A stretch of DNA of 64,000 nucleotides, taken from assembly GCA_002968845.1 (NCBI GenBank), contig PVBG01000001.1:62001-126000 (forward strand), given 5' to 3'. How positions within the stretch are numbered: the stretch's first letter is position 1; every line of letters starts with the position of its first letter. Position numbers and translations under genes: made by a program. The notes beneath the pieces were generated by a model. That model was not told where the DNA came from, made no database searches, and worked only from the letters and a program-made list of their open reading frames with translations. Positions 1-8,757 of this stretch are shown in pieces. The DNA comes from Neorhizobium tomejilense (GTDB taxonomy: Bacteria; Pseudomonadota; Alphaproteobacteria; Rhizobiales; Rhizobiaceae).

Positions 1-407
1 TCTTCGTTCTGGAGAATCTCCTGAAAGAGCGGAACCTCGATCCGCAACCGCTCTGGTATTCCGCCGACGACTGGATCGATTTCGGCGAGCCGCTCGATCT
101 GTGGATCCGGCAAACCGCGGATGCGCTTGCCCAGGCGATCGTTGCGGCAGCCTCGATCATCGATTTCGGCGCGGCCGTGATCGACGGCGGCTTTCCGGCC
201 TGGGTCAGGCAACGGATCGTCGCTGCGACGATCGAAGCGGTGACGCGGCTCGACCTTCAGGGTGTCATCATCCCCGATATCATCGAGGGAATGGTCGGCT
301 CCCAGGCGCGGGCAATCGGCGGGGCCAGCCTGCCGATCTTTGCCAAGTACCTGTCCGACCAGAACGTGCTTTTCAAGGACCTGCGCGAAACGGCGGCAGG
401 TTCATAG
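1..407 (+). CDS. ROK-family protein (NagC/XylR-type regulator or sugar kinase), C-terminal part only
   Basis: The window opens inside this gene. The open frame begins at base 3 and gives 134 residues up to the TAG at 405-407. The tail contains VIDGGFP, then an amphipathic helix and GVIIPDIIEGMVGSQARAIG, followed by GGASLPIFAKY. This is the usual C-terminal layout of ROK proteins, where the C-terminal lobe closes the sugar-binding domain. The N-terminus is missing, so I cannot tell whether it carries a winged helix (NagC/XylR-type repressor) or is a plain kinase. The phrase about IIEGMVGSQARAIGGA is more typical of the regulator branch. It is convergent with the sugar-acid operon that ends at 435 and probably belongs to a unit lying to the left. 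Confidence 0.75.
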   Translation, partial: FVLENLLKERNLDPQPLWYSADDWIDFGEPLDLWIRQTADALAQAIVAAASIIDFGAAVIDGGFPAWVRQRIVAATIEAVTRLDLQGVIIPDIIEGMVGSQARAIGGASLPIFAKYLSDQNVLFKDLRETAAGS

Positions 408-434
408 GTGGTTGGCTATCGGCCAGAGGTCGCT

Positions 435-1178
435 TCAGCGGCCCTTGGCCTGACGCCAGCGGGCGAAGTCGGCTTTGCTCTCCTCCTTCGTCGCCGGGTA
501 GAGGCCGATGATCGAGCGGCCGTTGAGGACTTCCTCGGTCACGAAATCCTCGAACGCGGTCATTTCGATCACTTCATCGGCGATTTCGTCGGCGATATGC
601 GCCGGGATGATAACCACTCCCTCGTTGTCGCCGACCACCACGTCGCCCGGCCAGACGGCGACGTCGCCACAACCGATGGGTACGTTGATGTCGAGCGCCT
701 GGTGCAGGGTGAGGTTGGTCGGGGCGGAGGGGCGGTTGTGGTAGGCGCGGATGCCGAGTTCGGCGATCTCCGGACTATCGCGAAAACCGCCATCGGTGAC
801 GACGCCGGCGACACCGCGCACCATCAGGCGCGATACGAGAATAGAGCCGGCGGAGGCCGCGCGGGGATCCTTGCGGCTGTCCATGACCATGACATGGCCG
901 GGTGGGCACTGCTCGACGGCGGCGCGCTGCGGATGCTTCGGGTTCTGAAACACCGAGAGCGGGTTCAGGTCTTCGCGCGCCGGGATGTAGCGCAGCGTGA
1001 AGGCCTGGCCGACCATGTTTTTAGGCTTTTGGGAAAGCGGCCGGACATCCTGGATGAACTGGTTGCGCAGACCGCGCTTGAAGAGCGCGGTGCAGATCGT
1101 CGCGCAGCTGACGCTCTCGTATTTCTGGCGTGTGGCGTCGGAAAGAATGTAATCGGTCATGGGGTTCCACTCAGACAT
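435..1178 (-). CDS. RraA-family protein, probable sugar-acid aldolase/lyase
   Basis: A 247-residue protein of the RraA / HMG-CHA aldolase fold. The family's metal-binding signature is visible as DGGFRD in the middle of the protein, preceded by the glycine-rich loop around AASAGSILVSRL. Many RraA-like proteins are not RNase E regulators but divalent-metal pyruvate aldolases or decarboxylases. The length is longer than E. coli RraA (about 160) and fits the metabolic branch. It lies 6 bases downstream of the IlvD/Edd dehydratase and must be co-transcribed with it. This suggests that it acts on the 2-keto-3-deoxy acid made by that enzyme, which is an inference. An in-frame ATG six codons further in (MTDYIL) is an equally possible start; neither has a strong ribosome site. 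Confidence 0.8.
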   Translation of the reverse strand: MSEWNPMTDYILSDATRQKYESVSCATICTALFKRGLRNQFIQDVRPLSQKPKNMVGQAFTLRYIPAREDLNPLSVFQNPKHPQRAAVEQCPPGHVMVMDSRKDPRAASAGSILVSRLMVRGVAGVVTDGGFRDSPEIAELGIRAYHNRPSAPTNLTLHQALDINVPIGCGDVAVWPGDVVVGDNEGVVIIPAHIADEIADEVIEMTAFEDFVTEEVLNGRSIIGLYPATKEESKADFARWRQAKGR

Positions 1179-1184
1179 GTCGGA

Positions 1185-2915
1185 TCAGAAAATCTCGGGC
1201 TCGCCGGCGGTGGCGCCGAATTCCCGTTCGAGGAAGTCGAAGTCGCAGCCTTCGTTGGCCTGCTTGATGTGCTTGGTAAACATCCAGCCGTAGCCGCGTC
1301 CGTATTTGTCGGCAGGCGCCACCCATTCGGCGCGGCGCCTGGCGAGCGTGGCTTCGTCCACCAGCATGTCGATCGAGCGGTTCGGCAGGTCGACGCGGAT
1401 GATGTCGCCGGTGCGCACCAGCGATAGCGGGCCGCCGATATGGGCTTCAGGCGCCACATGCAGGATGCAGGCGCCGTAGCTCGTGCCGGACATGCGGGCA
1501 TCGGAAATGCGCAGCATGTCGCGAAAACCTTGTTTCAAGATCTTCTTCGGGATCGGCAACATGCCCCATTCCGGCATGCCGGGACCGCCTTTGGGTCCGG
1601 CGTTGCGCAGAATCAGCACGTGGTCGGCGGTGACGTCGAGGTCCTCGCGGTCGATCATCGCCTTCATTTCCGGATAACTGTCGAAGACGAGGGCAGGGCC
1701 TTCGTGGACCCGCAGCCGCGGCTCGCAGGCGGAAGGCTTCATGACGCAGCCGTCGGGCGCGAGGTTGCCCTTGAGGACCGCCAGGGAACCCTCATGATAG
1801 ATCGGGTTCGACAAGGGGCGGATGACGTCGCTGTTGTAGACTTCGGCGCCTTTCAGCGTCTCGCCGAGCGGGAAACCGCTGACGGTCATGGCGTCGAGCT
1901 TCAGGAGATCCCTGATCTCAGACATCAGGGCGCGCAGGCCTCCGGCGTAATAAAAGTCTTCCATCAGATATTTGTCGCCGGATGGACGGATGTTGGCGAC
2001 AACAGGCGTCGTGCGTCCCGCCTTGTCGAGATCGTCCAGGGTCAGCGGCACACCGGCTCGGCGGGCCATCGACAGCAGATGCACGACCGCGTTGGTGGAA
2101 CAGCCTGTCGCCATGGCGACCGTCGTCGCATTGTGGACTGCATCCGGCGTAATGATCTTGTCAGGCGTCAGTTCGTCCCAGACCATTTCGACGATCCGCC
2201 GGCCGCAGCGGGTGCTCATGCGAATGTGGTTGACGTCGGCCGCGGGAATGGAACTGGCGCCGGGGAGGGTAAGGCCGAGCGCTTCGGCGATGGCGGTCAT
2301 GGTGCTTGCGGTGCCGAAGGTCATGCAATGGCCGTAGGAGCGGGCAATGCCCTCTTCGACGCCGGTCCATTGTTCTTCGGAAATCGTGCCGGCGCGGCGT
2401 TCATCCCAGTATTTCCAGGCATCCGAGCCCGAGCCCAGCCATTCGCCCTTGTAGTTGCCGCGCAGCATCGGGCCGGCGGGCAGGAAGATCATCGGGAAAC
2501 CGGCGCTGATGGCGCCCATGACCAGCGCTGGCGTGGTCTTGTCGCAGCCGCCCATCAGCACTGCCCCGTCGACCGGGTGGGCGCGCAAAAGTTCCTCGGC
2601 CTCCATGGCGAGGAAGTTGCGATAGAGCATCGATGTCGGCTTCAGCGCGCTTTCGGACAGCGACTGGACCGGCAGTTCGACCGGGAAGCCGCCCGCCTGT
2701 AGCACGCCGCGCTTCACGTGTTCGACGCGATCCTTGAAATGGGCGTGGCAGGCGTTGAGGTCGGACCAGGTATTGAGGATGGCGATGATCGGCCTCTTGC
2801 CCCAATCCTTCTCGTCATACCCCATCTGCATCATGCGGGAGCGGTGTCCCGACGAACGGAGATCATCCGGCGCGAACCAACGGGCGCTACGGAGATCGGC
2901 TGCTTCCTTAGTCAT
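1185..2915 (-). CDS. IlvD/Edd-family sugar-acid dehydratase (L-arabonate dehydratase-like)
   Basis: 576 residues, the usual length of the family. The three iron-sulfur cysteines expected for the pentonate dehydratases are present: C56 in NACHAH, C124 in GGCDKTTP and C197 in YGHCMTF. The N-terminal RSARWFAPDDLRSSGHRSR and the SGSDAWKYWDERRAG stretch strongly resemble the Rhizobium L-arabonate dehydratase, which also takes D-fuconate and D-galactonate. The expected reaction is dehydration of an aldonic acid to a 2-keto-3-deoxy acid in the cytoplasm. The start at 2915 has GGAAGAG just upstream. It is the first gene of a two-gene operon with the RraA-like protein, divergent from a GntR regulator. 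The exact sugar acid cannot be read from the sequence. Confidence 0.9.
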   Translation of the reverse strand: MTKEAADLRSARWFAPDDLRSSGHRSRMMQMGYDEKDWGKRPIIAILNTWSDLNACHAHFKDRVEHVKRGVLQAGGFPVELPVQSLSESALKPTSMLYRNFLAMEAEELLRAHPVDGAVLMGGCDKTTPALVMGAISAGFPMIFLPAGPMLRGNYKGEWLGSGSDAWKYWDERRAGTISEEQWTGVEEGIARSYGHCMTFGTASTMTAIAEALGLTLPGASSIPAADVNHIRMSTRCGRRIVEMVWDELTPDKIITPDAVHNATTVAMATGCSTNAVVHLLSMARRAGVPLTLDDLDKAGRTTPVVANIRPSGDKYLMEDFYYAGGLRALMSEIRDLLKLDAMTVSGFPLGETLKGAEVYNSDVIRPLSNPIYHEGSLAVLKGNLAPDGCVMKPSACEPRLRVHEGPALVFDSYPEMKAMIDREDLDVTADHVLILRNAGPKGGPGMPEWGMLPIPKKILKQGFRDMLRISDARMSGTSYGACILHVAPEAHIGGPLSLVRTGDIIRVDLPNRSIDMLVDEATLARRRAEWVAPADKYGRGYGWMFTKHIKQANEGCDFDFLEREFGATAGEPEIF

Positions 2916-3018
2916 GCTTGCTCTTCCAGAAATCCTGCCATCGTTCCGGGATCGATTCTGTTGCGATCCCAGGGACGGAGCTCCTCCCGCCCGACGCCAA
3001 CTTAAACACGCTCGTTTT

Positions 3019-3036
3019 AAATTGATATATCAAATT
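3019..3036. promoter_or_regulatory. Probable GntR operator between the dehydratase operon and its regulator
   Basis: The core TTGATATATCAA (3022-3033) is a perfect 12-bp palindrome, extended by AA/TT at both ends with one mismatched pair. It sits about 45 bp before the GntR gene and about 105 bp before the IlvD start. FadR-type GntR proteins bind short AT-centred palindromes of this kind. That this regulator is the one that binds here is inferred from position. Confidence 0.55.
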
Positions 3037-3080
3037 TCAGATGATAGATCGGCCCAAGGGACTAAAGGTGGAGGACGCGG

Positions 3081-3758
3081 ATGGGAAGCGACAACGCGCT
3101 TCTGCCAGTGGCGCCGGTTTTTCTGAAAAGCCTGCGCGACCACGTTTACGGGCTGGTACGCGATGCCATTCTTTCCGGCCGGCTGAAGAGCGGCGAGAAG
3201 CTGAACGAGCGCCACCTCGCCGGTCAGCTCGGCATAAGCACGACACCGCTGAAGGAGGCTTTACGCGTGCTTGAAGCCGAAGGGCTGGTACGGTCGGAGC
3301 CTCGCCGCGGGATTTATGTCACCTTCAATGCCGGCCAGGCGGAAGAGATGATGCTGGCGCGTGCAGCACTCGAGAGCATGATTGCTCGCCAGGCCGCCAA
3401 GCGGGTGAAGGATGAGGACGTGGCCCTGATGCGCGAGCTCATCGTCGAGATGCGGGCGGGCCTCAAGACAGTGGACGTGCTGCAGCTCATCGCTCTCAAC
3501 GAGCGCTTCCACAACGTCATCCATGAAGCATCCGGCTGCGGCTACCTGCGTCGCCTGCAGGGCGGCCAGAGCATCTACACCCACGCAGCCCGTCTGAGCG
3601 TGCTGTCGGAAGAGCGGGAGCGCTTTCTGGCGGTCGAGGAGCATGAGGCCATTGCCAATGCTATCGCCGACCGCGATCCCGATCTCGCCGAGCGCCTGAT
3701 GCGAGATCACGTCATTCGCTCAGGCGAGAAACATTTGATCCGCGTGTCCCAAGCGTGA
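3081..3758 (+). CDS. GntR-family transcriptional regulator (FadR/FCD subfamily)
   Basis: 225 residues. The N-terminal winged helix spans about residues 15-80, with the signature KLNERHLAGQLGISTTPLKEALRVLEAEGLV. It is followed by an all-helical FCD ligand domain. The metal-ligand pattern of FCD domains appears as an Asp/Asn and histidines, for example NERFHNVIH and EEHEAI. Such proteins usually repress sugar-acid or dicarboxylate genes and release DNA when the substrate or product binds. It is divergent from the IlvD/RraA operon with a palindromic operator in between, so autoregulation together with control of that operon is likely. Whether it also affects the betaine transporter downstream, after a 187-base gap, is unknown. 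Confidence 0.88.
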   Translation: MGSDNALLPVAPVFLKSLRDHVYGLVRDAILSGRLKSGEKLNERHLAGQLGISTTPLKEALRVLEAEGLVRSEPRRGIYVTFNAGQAEEMMLARAALESMIARQAAKRVKDEDVALMRELIVEMRAGLKTVDVLQLIALNERFHNVIHEASGCGYLRRLQGGQSIYTHAARLSVLSEERERFLAVEEHEAIANAIADRDPDLAERLMRDHVIRSGEKHLIRVSQA

Positions 3759-3945
3759 AGTCAGCGGCGGCCAATCTTATGAGCTAGGGCGATCGGCGTG
3801 TAAAAATGCACCGCACAAAATATTGCCCGGCGCGCCCTTCCAGAACTCGCACATTCCATAAGTCGCCCTACATAAGGTTGGCTTTTATGTGTTCCAGGCC
3901 AAGTCAAACGAGGTGGTGACTGGCGATCCGGAGGGAAATTCTGTC

Positions 3946-4857
3946 ATGTCTTTGAAAAAGAAGCTTTTAGGCATTGCTTTCGCGCTTGGCGTTTCGGCCA
4001 CCATGGCGAATGCCCAGGTCGTCGTCTCGTCCAAGATCGATACCGAAGGCGGCGTGCTGGGCAATATCATCCTTGCCATGCTGAAGGCGAACAACATCCA
4101 GGCTACCGATCGCATCCAGCTCGGAGCGACGCCGGTCGTGCGCAAGGCGATCACCGCCGGCGAAATCGACATCTATCCGGAATATACCGGCAACGGCGCC
4201 TTCTTCTTCGAGAAGGGCGACGATCCGGCCTGGAAGAACCCGCAAAAGGCCTATGAGGCGGTCAAGAAGCTCGATTACGACGCCAACAAGATCGTCTGGC
4301 TGGCGCCGTCTTCGGCCAACAACACCTGGGCGATCGCGGTGCGCAAGGATGTCGCGGATGCCAACAAGCTGAAGACGCTGACCGACTTCGGCAAATATGT
4401 GACCGGCGGCGGCAAGGTCGTGCTGGCGGCCTCCTCCGAATTCGTCAATTCGGCCGCAGCCTTGCCGGCCTTCCAGACCACCTACGGCTTCAAGCTGAAA
4501 CCCGACCAGCTGATCACGCTCTCGGGCGGCGATACGGCTGCAACCATCGGTGCGGCCGCCAACCAGACCAACAATGCGAATGCCGCCATGGTCTACGGTA
4601 CCGACGGTGGCATCGCGCCTTCCGGGCTTGTGGTTCTCGAAGACGACAAGGGCGTCCAGCCGGTCTACCAGCCGACCCCGATCATCCGCGAAGAGGTGCT
4701 CAAGAAGAACCCGAACATCGAGGCGGTGCTGAAGCCTGTCTTCGCCAAGCTCGATCTCGTCACGCTGCAGGACCTCAATGGTCGCGTGCAGGTGGGTGGC
4801 GAACCGGCCAAGGCGGTTGCCGAGGATTTTCTCAAGAAGAACGGCTTCCTGAAGTAA
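3946..4857 (+). CDS. Glycine betaine/choline-type ABC transporter, substrate-binding protein (YehZ/OsmF-like)
   Basis: I start this at the ATG at 3946, which has GAGGGAAA eight bases upstream, and not at the GTG further up. The 303-residue product begins with a clear Sec signal peptide (MSLKKKLL..., cleavage after ANA). The mature part is an OpuAC-type periplasmic protein: VVVSSKIDTEGGVLGNIIL, ATPVVRKAITAGEIDIYPEYTGNGA and a conserved C-terminal tail. The IDIYPEYTG motif is typical of quaternary-amine-binding proteins. The four-gene order binding protein, long permease, ATPase, short permease matches yehZYXW (OsmU) of enterobacteria. The substrate could be glycine betaine, choline-O-sulfate or another compatible solute. 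Confidence 0.88.
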   Translation: MSLKKKLLGIAFALGVSATMANAQVVVSSKIDTEGGVLGNIILAMLKANNIQATDRIQLGATPVVRKAITAGEIDIYPEYTGNGAFFFEKGDDPAWKNPQKAYEAVKKLDYDANKIVWLAPSSANNTWAIAVRKDVADANKLKTLTDFGKYVTGGGKVVLAASSEFVNSAAALPAFQTTYGFKLKPDQLITLSGGDTAATIGAAANQTNNANAAMVYGTDGGIAPSGLVVLEDDKGVQPVYQPTPIIREEVLKKNPNIEAVLKPVFAKLDLVTLQDLNGRVQVGGEPAKAVAEDFLKKNGFLK

Positions 4858-4889
4858 TTCCTTTTCAGACCGGTTTCGTGTCAACATGG

Positions 4890-4916
4890 GCCGGGCGCTC
4901 CAGCGTCCGGCTTTTT
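4890..4916 (+). terminator. Intrinsic terminator or attenuator after the binding-protein gene
   Basis: A stem GCCGGGCGCT / AGCGTCCGGC (one G-T pair) with a two-base loop is followed by TTTTT. It lies between the binding protein and the permeases. Such a site commonly reduces read-through so that the periplasmic protein is made in excess over the membrane parts. Confidence 0.7.
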
Positions 4917-4950
4917 CATCGGTCGCAGGTTGCTTATAGGCAGGGACGGT

Positions 4951-6117
4951 TTGAGAGTTCAGTTCGATAAGCTCGGCATCGTCATCGCCCTTCTCGCCGC
5001 TTACGGCGCGCTCTGGGCGTCGTTTGCGACGCTCAAGCCCAATCGGATCGTACAGGGCCAGGCGGAGGCGATGCTTCAGTCGCTGCCGGCTTGGGCGGGC
5101 TGGGGCCTGATCGGCGTGCTGGTTCTTGCGACCGCAGCAGCACTTTTTCGCACGTCACCCTGGATAAAGCTGGTCGCCGCCGTTGCGGCGCTCGCGGCGC
5201 TGACGCTTTCGATCGGCTACGCCGCGACCTTCCTGACGCCGGCCGGCAATAGCTATGCCCGCGTCTCGCCCGCCTCGGGCTTCTGGATCCTGCTGTTCGC
5301 CTTTGCGCTTCTGGCTGCCGATGCGATCACGCGACTTGATCCTCCGCCGGGGATGCGGGTCCTGTTTCTGGTCCTGGCAGCGGCTGCGATCGGCGCGCTG
5401 CTGATGTCGGGAAGTTGGAATGGGCTGTCGATCATGAAGGAATATTCCGGCCGCGCCGATGTCTTCTGGGTCGAAGCGGGCAAGCATGTTGAACTGGCGC
5501 TTGGCTCGCTGTTTGCCGCGGTCCTGGCCGGGCTGCCGCTCGGCATCCTCTGTCATCGGGTGGCACCGCTGAGGGATGGCGTGCTCAACACGCTGAACCT
5601 CGTCCAGACCATCCCGTCGATCGCGCTTTTCGGCCTGTTGATCGCGCCGCTCGGCTGGATCGCCGCCAATGTGCCGGGCGCTGCGGCGATCGGCATCCGC
5701 GGCATCGGGGGAGCGCCTGCCTTTGTCGCTCTGTTTCTCTATTCGCTGCTGCCTGTCGTCGCCAACACCGTCGTCGGGCTTGCGGGCGTGCCGCGCGCGG
5801 CAAACGACGCTGCCCGTGGCATCGGCATGACCGGCCGGCAGCGGCTGTTCAAGATCGAGTTCCCGTTGGCGCTGCCGGTGATCCTGACCGCGATCCGCAT
5901 CGTGCTCGTCCAGAATATCGGCATGGCGACGATTGCCGCGCTGATCGGCGGCGGCGGTTTCGGCGTCTTCGTCTTTCAGGGCATCGGCCAGACAGCGATG
6001 GACCTTGTGCTGCTTGGTGCCGTGCCGACGGTGGCGCTCGCCTTTGCCTCGGCCGTCATCCTCGACGCACTGATCGAAATGAACTCCCGTGTCCCCAACG
6101 GAGCCAGATCCGCATGA
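4951..6117 (+). CDS. Betaine-type ABC transporter permease, long form (YehY-like)
   Basis: About 388 residues, close to YehY (385) and longer than an ordinary OpuAB permease because of extra N-terminal membrane segments. The C-terminal half is a standard BPD_transp_1 domain, with the coupling-helix region AARGIGMTGRQRLFKIEFPLALP. Hydrophobic segments are visible at about residues 9-27, 45-65, 72-90, 108-128 and 136-150, then five more. I place the start at the TTG at 4951 because CAGGGACGG precedes it; a TTG at 4930 is in frame. The stop overlaps the next ATG (ATGA), so translation is coupled to the ATPase. Confidence 0.85.
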   Translation: MRVQFDKLGIVIALLAAYGALWASFATLKPNRIVQGQAEAMLQSLPAWAGWGLIGVLVLATAAALFRTSPWIKLVAAVAALAALTLSIGYAATFLTPAGNSYARVSPASGFWILLFAFALLAADAITRLDPPPGMRVLFLVLAAAAIGALLMSGSWNGLSIMKEYSGRADVFWVEAGKHVELALGSLFAAVLAGLPLGILCHRVAPLRDGVLNTLNLVQTIPSIALFGLLIAPLGWIAANVPGAAAIGIRGIGGAPAFVALFLYSLLPVVANTVVGLAGVPRAANDAARGIGMTGRQRLFKIEFPLALPVILTAIRIVLVQNIGMATIAALIGGGGFGVFVFQGIGQTAMDLVLLGAVPTVALAFASAVILDALIEMNSRVPNGARSA

Positions 6118-7052
6118 TCGAGATCGACGCCATCACCAAGCGCTATGACGGCATCACCGTCGTCGACAATGTCTCGATGGTGATCGAGCCGCGCACCGTC
6201 ACGGTCGTCGTCGGCACGTCCGGCTCCGGCAAGACGACGCTGATCCGGATGATCAATCGGCTGGTGGAGGCGACCGAAGGAGCCATCCGGCTTGACGGGG
6301 AGGACAACCGGTCCATCCCGGGCTACGAGCTGCGGCGCCGGATCGGCTACGCAATTCAGGGCCATGGGCTTTTCCCGCACCGGACGGTGGCGCAGAACAT
6401 TGCGACGGTGCCCGGCCTGCTCGGCTGGACGAAGGCCCGCACCGAGGCCAAGGTCGAGGAACTGCTGACGCTCTTCCAGCTCGAGCCGAAGACGTTCGGG
6501 CCGCGTTATCCGCACGAACTCTCCGGCGGCCAGCAGCAGCGCGTCGGGGTGGCACGGGCGCTTGCCGCCGAACCGAACGTGCTGTTGATGGACGAGCCCT
6601 TCGGGGCGCTCGACCCGATCATCCGCGCCAAGGCGCAGGAGGATCTGCTGGCGATCCAGAAATATTTCGCCACGACGATCGTGCTCGTTACCCATGACAT
6701 GAACGAGGCCTTCCATCTCGCCGACAAGATTGCCGTGATGGACAAGGGCAGGGTGGTGCAATACGGGCCACCGGCAGAACTCGTCCGTGCACCGGCCACG
6801 CCCTTCGTCGAGACGCTGATCGGCGATGCGGAACGGCCGTTCCGGCTGCTTTCGATCGCAAAGACCGGCGCTGCGGCGGAGCCGGGCGAGGCGGAGGGCG
6901 AGCCGATCAGGGAGGACAGGAGCCAGCAGGAGGCGCTTGCCGATCTCATCTGGAGCGGCCGCGATGCGCTTCCGGTCATCTCCCGGAATGGTGCTCCAAT
7001 GGGGCGGGTGACGCTTGATGCGATCCTCAAGCGCGCCGCGAGGCCGCGATGA
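6114..7052 (+). CDS. Betaine-type ABC transporter ATP-binding protein (YehX-like)
   Basis: 312 residues. Walker A is GTSGSGKTT (34-42). The Q-loop lies in YAIQGHGLFPH, the signature is LSGGQQQR, Walker B is VLLMDEPFGALD and the H-loop is VTHDMNEA. After the nucleotide-binding domain a C-terminal extension of about 70 residues follows, which resembles the tail of YehX/OpuAA proteins, where a CBS-like region senses ionic strength. Here only one half of such a domain seems present (ALPVISRNGAPMGRVTLDAIL). It overlaps both neighbours by four bases, as expected of a tightly coupled transporter operon. Confidence 0.9.
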   Translation: MIEIDAITKRYDGITVVDNVSMVIEPRTVTVVVGTSGSGKTTLIRMINRLVEATEGAIRLDGEDNRSIPGYELRRRIGYAIQGHGLFPHRTVAQNIATVPGLLGWTKARTEAKVEELLTLFQLEPKTFGPRYPHELSGGQQQRVGVARALAAEPNVLLMDEPFGALDPIIRAKAQEDLLAIQKYFATTIVLVTHDMNEAFHLADKIAVMDKGRVVQYGPPAELVRAPATPFVETLIGDAERPFRLLSIAKTGAAAEPGEAEGEPIREDRSQQEALADLIWSGRDALPVISRNGAPMGRVTLDAILKRAARPR

Positions 7053-7792
7053 AGGTTTGGGTGCCGACCATCCTGCGCAGCCTTCTGCTTCTCGTGCTGA
7101 TCGCCTTCCTGGTATCGCCGGACAGTTTCGAGCCGCTGCTGAAGCCGCTCGTGCAGCCGAACGCGCCGGCGATCTACAACCAGGGCAGCCTGCTCAGCCT
7201 GACGCTGCTGCATCTGCGGACGGTCTTGATCGCGACGTTGGCGGCGACGATCATTGCCGTGCTGCTGGCGATCCTGGTCACAAGGCCGTTCGGGGCGGAG
7301 TTCCTGGCGCTTTCCCGCAGCCTCGTCAATATCGGCCAGACCTTTCCGCCGGTTGCGGTTCTGGCGCTTGCCGTGCCGGCTGTCGGTTTCGGCGAGAAGC
7401 CGACGCTGATCGCGCTGTTTCTCTATGGGCTTCTGCCGATCTTTGAAAACACGCTGACCGCGCTCACCAATCTGCCACGCTCCGTGATGGAGGCGGCGCG
7501 TGGTTCCGGCATGACACCTTTCCAGCGGCTCATTCAGGTCGAGTTGCCGCTGTCCCTGCCGGTGGTCGTCGCCGGCATCAGGCTTTCAGTGGTGATCAGT
7601 CTCGCGACAGCGACGATCGGTTCGACGGTCGCGGCAAAGACCCTCGGTGAAGTGATCATCGCCGGACTGCAATCCAACAACCTCGCCTTCGTGCTACAGG
7701 GCGGGCTGATCGTCGGTGCGTTGGCCGTGTTGATCTATGATGGGCTCTCGGCGATCGAAGCCATGATCGCCCGCCGGACGGGTGCAGCCTAG
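7049..7792 (+). CDS. Betaine-type ABC transporter permease, short form (YehW-like)
   Basis: 247 residues, almost the same size as YehW (243). An N-terminal membrane anchor is followed by a BPD_transp_1 domain with the coupling motif AARGSGMTPFQRLIQVELPLSLP. The DNA overlaps the ATPase gene by ATGA. It is the last gene of the importer, and its stop codon overlaps the stop of the convergent EamA gene by a few bases, so there is no room for a terminator between the two units. In the OsmU family the two permeases form a heterodimer with one YehX dimer. Confidence 0.88.
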   Translation: MKVWVPTILRSLLLLVLIAFLVSPDSFEPLLKPLVQPNAPAIYNQGSLLSLTLLHLRTVLIATLAATIIAVLLAILVTRPFGAEFLALSRSLVNIGQTFPPVAVLALAVPAVGFGEKPTLIALFLYGLLPIFENTLTALTNLPRSVMEAARGSGMTPFQRLIQVELPLSLPVVVAGIRLSVVISLATATIGSTVAAKTLGEVIIAGLQSNNLAFVLQGGLIVGALAVLIYDGLSAIEAMIARRTGAA

Positions 7793-8709
7793 CCGTGGCT
7801 GGAATCGGTCGGCACGACCGGTTCGACATCCTGTTTCAGGTTGCCGCGATGGAAGATGAACAGCCCGGCGATGATGATGATGCCGGCGCCTGTCAGCGTC
7901 TGGACATCCGGAAAATCGCCGAAGAAAATCCAGCCGAGCACAATCGCCCAGAGCAGCAGCGTATATTGCAGCGGCGCCAGCACCGAGGCCGGCGCCAGTT
8001 TCAGCGAGCGGGTGATCAGCAGATGCGCGCCGCAGGAGACGATGCCGAGCAGCAGCAGGGCAAGCAGTTCTCCGGTATTGAATGGGCTCCAGTTCCCAAT
8101 TGTGAGAAACGCGCCGGCCACGAGGCAGGCCAGCGTCTGCCAGGTGACGAGCGTCGCATCCGGTGTGGAGCGGAGCGTACGGTTCAGCACCAGCGTCAGC
8201 GCGAAGGAAAGACTGCCGATCAGCCCGAAGATCGACGGCAATGACAGCATTTCCGAGGAGGGACGAAGGGCGATCACCACACCGATGAAGCCGATCAGGA
8301 CGGCGAGCCAGCGCCGCCAGCCGATGCGCTCGCCGAGCAGGAAATGCGACAGGGCGGCCACGTAGATCGGGCCTGCCATGTAGAAGGTCATGACGTCGGC
8401 GAGCGGCATGTAGGCGACAGCGGCATAGAAAAGCCCGGTGTCTGCGGTCGCCAGAACGATGCGCAGCACATGCAGCGATGGCTTCTCGACCTTGTAGAGT
8501 GCCGAAATAGGCTGGCGGGCGAGCATCGGGCCGAGCACGAAAAAGGCGCCGACCGACCGGATCAGCAGAACCTGGCCGACCGAAAAGCTCGCCACCAGCC
8601 ATTTGCCCATGGCATCGTTGAGGGCGAACATGAAATCGCCAAGCAGCATCAGCAGTATGCCTGCCAGTACCGCATTGCCCGCTATCGCCGAGGCCGCTCT
8701 CTTGTTCAT
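7789..8709 (-). CDS. EamA/RhaT-family (drug/metabolite superfamily) transporter
   Basis: About 306 residues with ten predicted membrane helices in two EamA repeats. The first repeat begins around MLLGDFMFALNDAMGKWLV, the second around IFGLIGSLSFALTLVLNRTL. I prefer the start MNKRAAS at 8709, with GGGAG upstream; an ATG at 8742 would add eleven residues without a visible ribosome site. It is the last gene of the peptidoglycan-recycling operon, 48 bases after anmK. It may export a metabolite or, as some members do, import small molecules; nothing in the sequence fixes the substrate. It could also be unrelated to recycling and only share the transcript. Confidence 0.85.
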   Translation of the reverse strand: MNKRAASAIAGNAVLAGILLMLLGDFMFALNDAMGKWLVASFSVGQVLLIRSVGAFFVLGPMLARQPISALYKVEKPSLHVLRIVLATADTGLFYAAVAYMPLADVMTFYMAGPIYVAALSHFLLGERIGWRRWLAVLIGFIGVVIALRPSSEMLSLPSIFGLIGSLSFALTLVLNRTLRSTPDATLVTWQTLACLVAGAFLTIGNWSPFNTGELLALLLLGIVSCGAHLLITRSLKLAPASVLAPLQYTLLLWAIVLGWIFFGDFPDVQTLTGAGIIIIAGLFIFHRGNLKQDVEPVVPTDSSHG

Positions 8710-8757
8710 GCTGTGCGAGCGCTCCCGACTCTGATCATGCAATTTGAAAGTGCGGAC

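Noticed and set aside
1440..2702. A 420-codon plus-strand frame opposite the IlvD-type dehydratase
   Set aside because: Antisense shadow of a conserved gene with all three cluster cysteines.
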